From Robbsia andropogonis (lineage in GTDB: Bacteria; Pseudomonadota; Gammaproteobacteria; Burkholderiales; Burkholderiaceae): DNA of 64,000 bases. This document shows, piece after piece, positions 58,682 to 64,000 of the stretch. The stretch is from NCBI RefSeq assembly GCF_000970345.1, contig NZ_LAQU01000006.1, positions 207,236-271,235 on the forward strand. The letters are read 5' to 3'. Both the position numbers and the translations under genes were made by a program. The stretch's first letter is position 1; each line of letters starts with the position of its first letter. Below the pieces are notes generated by a model that made no database searches, had not been told where the DNA came from, and saw nothing but the letters and a program-made list of their open reading frames with translations.

Positions 58682-59113
58682 ATGTTCGACCCCAGCCGAG
58701 ACGATGTTCGCCGTTTTTTCTGCGAAACCTGGCGTAAGCGCCGCGCAGGCGAAATCCTCACGCCCATGGAGGCGATCGCCGCCGATTGGATTCTCGACCA
58801 CCCGGAGACACACCCCGCGCTTGAAGATCCAGAGGCCGTGTCGCGCGACTATACGCCGGAAAACGGGGCAGCCAACCCTTTCCTGCATTTGTCGCTGCAT
58901 CTGGCCGTATCCGAGCAGTTATCGATTGACCAGCCGCCGGGAATCCGCGCCGCCTACAACGCCTTGACCTCGCGTCTGGACGATCCCCACGCGGCGCAGC
59001 ACGAGATCATCGACTGCCTCGGCGAGACGATTTGGGAAGCACAGCGCAACCGCACGGAAATGGACGCCGCCGCCTACCTCCAGCGCATCCATAGACGCGC
59101 CAGCCGGCACTGA
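58682..59113 (+). CDS. DUF1841 family protein
   Basis: A 143-residue protein of unknown function. It contains the DUF1841-type features SRDDVRRFFCETWRK, ILDHPETHPAL and NPFLHLSLHLAVSEQLSIDQP, and ends with a His-rich helix. The start at MFDPSRDDVRRF matches the family; the frame extends six codons upstream into nth. It lies 14 bases after the nth stop in the same direction. No enzymatic motif is evident. Confidence 0.85.
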   Translation: MFDPSRDDVRRFFCETWRKRRAGEILTPMEAIAADWILDHPETHPALEDPEAVSRDYTPENGAANPFLHLSLHLAVSEQLSIDQPPGIRAAYNALTSRLDDPHAAQHEIIDCLGETIWEAQRNRTEMDAAAYLQRIHRRASRH

Positions 59114-59392
59114 GCGCGCGGCGCGGCGCTTGGATGACCTTACGCGCTACGCCGGAGCGGGTTCCTGAAAATCCCTTCGGGCGGCCCGTCATGCGCCAGC
59201 CTCCGTTGCGGCATACAATAGTGGGAGTAGATCGTGGTCATCCAGCCATGTCGGTGGCGTAGGCCACCGGCCGGACCGCGCAGCAGATCACCGCGCGTCG
59301 TTGAATACCGACGACGCGCCTACGCCAGTAGAACATCATCCGGTGTGCCGTTGTCCGGCGCACTCGCCAGCACTGAACAAGGAGGCCTGATC

Positions 59393-60346
59393 ATGACATC
59401 GTTAGACCAGCTCAAGCAGTACACCACGGTGGTCGCCGACACAGGGGACTTCCGGTTGCTCGAAAAGTACCAACCCCAGGACGCCACGACCAACCCGTCG
59501 CTGATCCTGAAGTCCGTGCAGAAGGAAGAATACCGGCCGCTACTCGAAAAAACCGTGCGCGACCATCGGAACAAGCCGCTGCCGGAAATCATCGACGAGC
59601 TCATCCTTGCATTCGGGCAGGAAATCCTGAAGATCATTCCGGGCCGTGTGTCGACCGAAGTAGATGCGCGCCTGTCGTTCGATACCGAAGGGACCATTAA
59701 AAAGGCGCATTCGCTGATCGAATCGTACAAGGGTTATGGGGTTGATCCCAAGCGCGTGTTGATCAAGATCGCCTCGACCTGGGAAGGCATCCGCGCGGCG
59801 GAAAAGCTGCAGGCCGAAGGCATCGACTGCAATATGACCCTGCTATTCTCGCTCCCGCAAGCGGTTGCCTGCGCCGAGGCAAAGGCCAAGCTGATTTCGC
59901 CGTTCGTCGGCCGGATCTATGACTGGTACAAGAAGAGCGCCGGTTCGAACTGGGATGAAGCACGCGACGGCGGTGAGAACGATCCGGGCGTGCGCTCGGT
60001 AAAGAGCATCTATGGCTATTACAAGAAGTTCGGCCATCCGACCGAGGTGATGGGCGCCAGCTTCCGTACCGTCTCGCAAATCACCGAACTCGCAGGCTGT
60101 GACTTGCTGACGATTAGCCCGGACTTGTTGCAGAAACTGCAGGATTCGAACGAGCCCGTGGCGCGTAAGCTGGACCCGGCGGCGTCGAAATCGGCCGATA
60201 TCGCTCGCGTCAAAGTCGACGAAGCATCGTTTCGCTTTGCACTGAATGACGACGCGATGGCAACGGAAAAACTGGCTGAAGGCATCCGTCAGTTCGCCGC
60301 CGACGCGGTCAAACTGGAAAAGCTGATTGTCGAACTCCAGAAGTGA
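59393..60346 (+). CDS. tal: Transaldolase
   Basis: Transfers a dihydroxyacetone unit between sedoheptulose-7-phosphate and glyceraldehyde-3-phosphate in the non-oxidative pentose phosphate pathway. The 317-residue TIM barrel begins [20 protein letters not shown] and has [10 protein letters not shown], the Schiff-base Lys125 in [12 protein letters not shown] and NMTLLFS. A GGAGG site precedes the ATG. A long terminator follows, and the next gene is convergent. Confidence 0.98.
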   Translation: MTSLDQLKQYTTVVADTGDFRLLEKYQPQDATTNPSLILKSVQKEEYRPLLEKTVRDHRNKPLPEIIDELILAFGQEILKIIPGRVSTEVDARLSFDTEGTIKKAHSLIESYKGYGVDPKRVLIKIASTWEGIRAAEKLQAEGIDCNMTLLFSLPQAVACAEAKAKLISPFVGRIYDWYKKSAGSNWDEARDGGENDPGVRSVKSIYGYYKKFGHPTEVMGASFRTVSQITELAGCDLLTISPDLLQKLQDSNEPVARKLDPAASKSADIARVKVDEASFRFALNDDAMATEKLAEGIRQFAADAVKLEKLIVELQK

Positions 60347-60386
60347 TGCCTGCAATCGCTAGCGTGGCGCCGGCGATTGCACGACA

Positions 60387-60428
60387 CCCCGAGCGTTGGA
60401 CCGCAATCCACGCATCGGGGTTTTTTTT
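60387..60428 (+). terminator. Rho-independent terminator of tal
   Basis: Arms CCCCGAGCGTTGGA / TCCACGCATCGGGG pair imperfectly (outer CCCCGA/TCGGGG perfect) and are followed by eight T. It sits between the convergent ends of tal and mctP. Confidence 0.85.
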
Positions 60429-60431
60429 GGC

Positions 60432-61982
60432 TTAATGCTCCGCCATTTCGAGATAGTCTTCCGGGCGGGTCCGATCCTCTGGACCCTTCAGCTTCAATGC
60501 GCGAATCACGATGCTGGCGACAATCGAGACGACCAGATTGACAATCAGCGCCCATACCGCGGCATAGCCCGGGACATCCATGCCGCCGATATGCAATATA
60601 AACGTCGTACTCTTGAAATGCAGCGACGCGGCCATTGACGTACCGGTCACGATGCCGGCGAGCCAGCCGAGAATCAAACCACGATAGTCGAGCAGACGCG
60701 TGAACAAGCCCAGCGCGATCGACGGCAAGGTCTGGATGATCCAGATACCGCCGAGCAACTGCAATTGAATCGCGAATTGCAGTGGCAGGAAAACGATGAA
60801 GGCGACCGCACCGATCTTGACGACCAGTGACACCAGCTTCGCCACGTCGGTCTCCTGCTTGCCCGTCATGTTCCGATTGATGAACACACGATGGATGTTA
60901 CGCGTGTACAGGTTTGCCGCCGCGATCGACATGATGGCGGCCGGCACCAGCGCGCCGATACCGATTGCCGCGAATGCCACGCCTACGAACCACGAGGGGA
61001 AATAATGCAGGAACAGCGCCGGCACGGCGAAGTTCGGCCCGTAGACCTTGAAGTACGGCGCGAATTCCGGCATATCCTTGACACCGGATGCCAGAGCCAT
61101 GAAACCCAGCAAGCCCAGTAGACCGAGTACGATCGAGTACGCCGGCAACATCGCCATGTTACGGCGAATCGCACCACCGGACGAGGCGCTCAACAGTGCC
61201 GTGACAGAGTGAGGATACAGGAATACCGCCACGGCCGAGCCGATCATCAACGTTGAATACGCGCTATAGCCATTCAAGCTCGTCGTGTCCGGCGCCTTCA
61301 TGATCAGCTTTTCAACCGGAACCGCGGCAAAGATATGCCCGAAACCGCCCAATTGCGCCGGAATCACGATAATCGCCGCGGCAATCACGATATAGATCAA
61401 CACATCCTTCACCACGGCGATCATCGCCGGCGCGCGCAGGCCACTGGTATAGGTGTACGCCGCCAGGATCAGGAAGGCGATCAACAACGGCAATTCACCC
61501 ACCCAGCCATGCGTGGGCAAGCCGAGGCCGCCGATGACGACTTCGATCCCGACCAGTTGCAACGCAATGTACGGCATTGTCGCCACAATCCCGGTGACGG
61601 CAACCAGCATTGCCAGCGTGCGGCTACCGAAGCGCGCATGGACAAAGTCCGCTGCGGTGATGTAGCCATGCTTCTTGGCGACAGCCCACAACTTCGGAAA
61701 AACGACGAAGGCAAACGGATAGATCAGGACCGAATACGGGATCGCGAAGAAACCCATCGCGCCGGCACCGAATACCAAGGCGGGCACCGCGACAAAGGTA
61801 TAGGCGGTGTAGAGATCCCCGCCCAGCAAAAACCAGGTGACGATGGTCCCGAAACGGCGACCGCCCAGACCCCATTCATCGAGCAGCGCCAGATCCCCGC
61901 GACGCCACCGCGCGGCCATGAAACCGACGATGGTGACGCCGACGAAGAACAGCACGAATACCGCGGTTGCAATGACATTCAT
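60432..61982 (-). CDS. mctP: Monocarboxylate/sodium:solute symporter (MctP-like)
   Basis: A 516-residue SSS-family permease with about 13 membrane helices, likely for lactate, pyruvate or similar monocarboxylates. Motifs include DEWGLGGRRFGTIVTWFLLGGDLYTAYTF, GITAADFVHARFGSRTLA-like sequence and AFAAIGIGALVPAAIMSIAAANLYTRNI. The start at MNVIATAVFVLFFVGV matches the family. It overlaps the DUF3311 gene upstream by 4 bases (ATGA), the usual subunit pairing for this transporter group. Confidence 0.88.
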   Translation of the reverse strand: MNVIATAVFVLFFVGVTIVGFMAARWRRGDLALLDEWGLGGRRFGTIVTWFLLGGDLYTAYTFVAVPALVFGAGAMGFFAIPYSVLIYPFAFVVFPKLWAVAKKHGYITAADFVHARFGSRTLAMLVAVTGIVATMPYIALQLVGIEVVIGGLGLPTHGWVGELPLLIAFLILAAYTYTSGLRAPAMIAVVKDVLIYIVIAAAIIVIPAQLGGFGHIFAAVPVEKLIMKAPDTTSLNGYSAYSTLMIGSAVAVFLYPHSVTALLSASSGGAIRRNMAMLPAYSIVLGLLGLLGFMALASGVKDMPEFAPYFKVYGPNFAVPALFLHYFPSWFVGVAFAAIGIGALVPAAIMSIAAANLYTRNIHRVFINRNMTGKQETDVAKLVSLVVKIGAVAFIVFLPLQFAIQLQLLGGIWIIQTLPSIALGLFTRLLDYRGLILGWLAGIVTGTSMAASLHFKSTTFILHIGGMDVPGYAAVWALIVNLVVSIVASIVIRALKLKGPEDRTRPEDYLEMAEH

Positions 61983-62221
61983 GCGCCTTCTCCCTTTTGA
62001 CGCCGGCTCAGGAAATAGCGCTTCGTCTTGAAATACACAATGGCGGTGATGGTCGCGCTCAGCACCACCCACAGCAGTTGATACCAGTAGAAATAAGGAA
62101 AGCCCCACAGCGTGGGTTCGATCTTGTTGTAGAACGGCACCCACATCAATGCGATATAGGGCACCAGCAGAAGCCACAGCCAATGCTTGGCTCGTGCAGC
62201 GGACGGGTCCGGGCGCGACAT
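61979..62221 (-). CDS. DUF3311 small membrane protein
   Basis: An 80-residue protein with two membrane helices (about 15-32 and 43-62), WLWLLLVPYIALMWVPFYNK and PYFYWYQLLWVVLSA, the DUF3311 pattern. The start at MSRPDPSAARAKH is preceded by GGAG. It is translationally coupled to mctP and probably a small partner subunit of that symporter; the role is inferred from this conserved pairing. Confidence 0.9.
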   Translation of the reverse strand: MSRPDPSAARAKHWLWLLLVPYIALMWVPFYNKIEPTLWGFPYFYWYQLLWVVLSATITAIVYFKTKRYFLSRRQKGEGA

Positions 62222-62618
62222 GGAATTCTCCAACGGCAACGACGCAGGGCAGCCGCGTGGCGCGGCAGCGTCGAGACCGCAAAACAGTATGAAAATGAGC
62301 CGATCGACGATCGAGATCGTCATCTGGGCACGGGCGCGTGGCAATCGACTAGCGCGCCGCTTCACCGGTCCTCATCGCAACGCGACAATCAGCGGGGATC
62401 GGTTTGCCCACGATCATGGCGCACTTTTGCCGGGGCTCGTGGCCTGGGTGTCGAGGGCGCAAAACCAGCCAGCCGACAACGAGGCCGACACCGGTTCGGT
62501 GCCGATCCGGTGCCAGTTGGGCGCGAAACGCCTACCGGTAAGGTGGCGCCCCGCGCGGCGGGGAAACGACGGGGCGGGACAGTTTTGTGAAGCATCCCTA
62601 TCGGGGATGCATTCTAAA
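62222..62618. other. Intergenic region upstream of the DUF3311-mctP pair
   Basis: 397 bases between the spermidine-synthase-like gene and the DUF3311 gene, both on the minus strand. A short hairpin GCATCCC/GGGATGC (62592-62610) lies just past the upstream gene's stop but has no U tract. Nothing else recognised; it should contain the promoter of the symporter genes. Confidence 0.5.
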
Positions 62619-63515
62619 TCAAATCGAGAAACTTTCGATACCCTGACTGTCGCCAGACGCTTCCCGTAATGCTCGGACCCACGAGATAGCGGGCAAACGA
62701 TAGGTTTTTTGCAACAGTTTCGCCCTTTCCTCGAGAAAAGCCCACGGAAACGACAACGGCGGCCCGGAAAACGCCAGCGCGATGCGATTGCCATCATGGA
62801 TGATCGGCAAGGCGATGACGCGTCCGTCGAACGCGGCCGACAAGTTGCGCATGTTGCGCGCGAAACTCGGATGGTCGCCGAAGAGGTTCACCGTCAACAT
62901 ACCCGGCGATGACAGCGAGAGACGGCACGCACGGTAGAACGCGGCGGTATCCAGCACCGGGCCGCGCGCCGTGGCGTCGTAAAGATCGACCTGCATCACC
63001 CCGATACGGCCGCCGTTACGGGCGTCATGAACGTAATCCCAGGCATCGGCATGCACGACGTGCAGCCGGTCGTCCTCGTCAGGCAGGCCGAACATGCTGC
63101 GCGTGGCCACCACGACCGAGGCGTTCAACTCGACGGCTTCCACCCGCGACGCCGGTAGAAACCGATGACACCATTTGGTCAGGGACGCCGCGCCGAGTCC
63201 GAGCTGGGTAATGTGCGCCGGTGCGTCGAGGAACAACAGCCAGGCCATCATCTGCTGCGCGTATTCCAGCTCGAGATCGTACGGTTTGCGCAGCCGCATC
63301 GCGCCCTGCACCCATTCGGTACCGAAATGGAGAAAGCGCACGCCGGCCATTTCCGAGAACGTCACCGGGGCGAAACGCGGCTCGGTGCGCGGCGTGGCGT
63401 GGCGCATCGACAGGTCGGCGCGCGCGAGATCGTCAGGCATCGCTTTGCGGGGCTTGCGCCCGGCGCGGGAGAAGGCGCGTGCTTCGGCGGACGCGCGTTT
63501 GATCAGGGGATTCAT
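62619..63515 (-). CDS. Spermidine-synthase-like protein
   Basis: A 298-residue protein with the SAM-type fold of spermidine/spermine synthases: MRLRKPYDLELEYAQQMMAWLLFL, the cofactor-binding ITQLGLGAASLTKWCHR, VEAVELNASVV and DLYDATARGPVLD. Length and core fit the family, but the acidic active-site residues of true SpeE are only partly visible, so the substrate is uncertain. The start at MNPLIKRAS is preceded by AGAGGTC. Confidence 0.8.
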   Translation of the reverse strand: MNPLIKRASAEARAFSRAGRKPRKAMPDDLARADLSMRHATPRTEPRFAPVTFSEMAGVRFLHFGTEWVQGAMRLRKPYDLELEYAQQMMAWLLFLDAPAHITQLGLGAASLTKWCHRFLPASRVEAVELNASVVVATRSMFGLPDEDDRLHVVHADAWDYVHDARNGGRIGVMQVDLYDATARGPVLDTAAFYRACRLSLSSPGMLTVNLFGDHPSFARNMRNLSAAFDGRVIALPIIHDGNRIALAFSGPPLSFPWAFLEERAKLLQKTYRLPAISWVRALREASGDSQGIESFSI

Positions 63516-63679
63516 GCGGTACAAGACCTCTCGGGCGGAACAGGGCAATGCGCGGTCACAGCGATGCGCGACCGAGAGGATAGCATTCCGACACACTCCG
63601 ATCCGTGTCACTTTCAGCAAGGCCTCGTTGTTTTTCGCCAGAGGGGTCGCATCAACGCCGCGCGGGCGACGTCGCATCG

Positions 63680-64000
63680 TTACTCGGTGGCGTGAACGTG
63701 CGGCGCGCCGCTTTCATGCGCACGCATCGACCAGCCCAACCAGGCGCGGCGCAGCGCGACCACGGCAAGGAAAGCCAGGCCCGCCAACACCGCGAAAGTC
63801 GCAAAGCCCATCTGATAGCTGCCCGTGCTTTCCTTCGCGATCCCCATCACGACCGGCAGGTAGAAGCCGCCGATCCCGCCCGCGGCACCGACGATGCCCG
63901 ACAACAAACCGGTACGGCCCGCCCAGCGATGCGGCACGAGCTGAAACGTGGCGCCGTTGCCCAAACCGAAGGCCACATACAACACGATCAACACGGCAAT
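63680..64000 (-). CDS. NarK-type MFS nitrate/nitrite transporter (3' part)
   Basis: The C-terminal 104 residues of a major-facilitator protein whose 5' end lies beyond the window. It contains GLGNGATFQLVPHR and GIVGAAGGIGGFYLPVVMG, the nitrate-signature-like segment of NarK transporters, and two further helices. Transport of nitrate or nitrite is inferred from this motif. The tail is His-rich (HESGAPHVHATE). Confidence 0.85.
   Translation of the reverse strand: MAVLIVLYVAFGLGNGATFQLVPHRWAGRTGLLSGIVGAAGGIGGFYLPVVMGIAKESTGSYQMGFATFAVLAGLAFLAVVALRRAWLGWSMRAHESGAPHVHATE

Noticed and set aside
62592..62610. Hairpin after the spermidine-synthase-like gene
   Set aside because: Symmetric 7-bp stem but no U tract, so not called as a terminator.

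Overview
The window is ordinary chromosomal backbone from a betaproteobacterium of the Burkholderiaceae (Burkholderia sensu lato or a close relative such as Robbsia/Pararobbsia). The placement is inferred from gene order (rpoE-rseA-rseB-mucD; lepA-lepB-rnc-era-recO-pdxJ-acpS-nagZ; rpmF-plsX-fabHDG-acpP-fabF; rluC divergent from rne), high GC content, the EarP/EF-P Arg32 pair and PhaZ-type PHA metabolism. I see no insertion sequence, prophage, integrase, CRISPR array or other sign of transfer. Many proteins carry low-complexity Ala/Pro/Asp-rich extensions not found in the textbook family members (Era, RNase III, MucD, YceD, Nth, a TetR regulator, PhaZ), a lineage habit that recurs throughout the window.

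Layout. 1-3535: two identical tRNA-Gly genes, pgsA and uvrC (minus strand). 3600-8230: earP, efp, then a BON lipoprotein and an atypical NtrC-family response regulator (plus). 8382-24420: a long minus-strand run of housekeeping genes: nagZ, acpS, pdxJ, recO, era, rnc, lepB, lepA, mucD/degP, rseB, rseA, rpoE, a YgfX-like gene, fabF and acpP. 24574-30538: fabG, fabD, fabH, plsX, rpmF and yceD, also minus. 30615-32068: maf and an RsmI-like methyltransferase (plus). 32156-35139: sppA, a HAD phosphatase and rluC (minus). 35140-39792: a 1.2-kb leader region and rne, whose conserved C-terminal tail lies in another frame. 40039-44032: moaA-mobA-moeA and a small membrane protein. 44037-48803: rmuC, a CitMHS/NhaD-like transporter and pncB (minus). 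49205-49891: fdxA and tRNA-Asn. 49959-51002: zntB (minus). 51416-51579: a strongly structured RNA candidate. 51756-56431: GH15 hydrolase, PHA depolymerase and a TetR regulator. 56866-60346: rsxB, nth, a DUF1841 gene and tal. 60432-64000: mctP with its DUF3311 partner, a spermidine-synthase-like protein and the 3' part of a NarK-type transporter.

How the genes work together. There are four functional blocks: (i) fatty-acid and phospholipid initiation (plsX, fabHDG, acpP, fabF, acpS, pgsA); (ii) envelope stress and export (rpoE-rseAB-mucD, lepB, sppA); (iii) RNA and translation (rne, rnc, era, rluC, lepA, efp/earP, rpmF, yceD); (iv) molybdenum cofactor synthesis (moaA, mobA, moeA).

The least explained items are the multi-hairpin RNA candidate at 51416-51579, whose three non-terminator hairpin loops are all C-rich; the frameshift in the rne 3' end; a long stem just upstream of the rne start; a terminator-like hairpin between acpP and fabF; and the response regulator that lacks the GAFTGA motif. 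All calls come from reading the sequence by eye. No database search or folding program was run.
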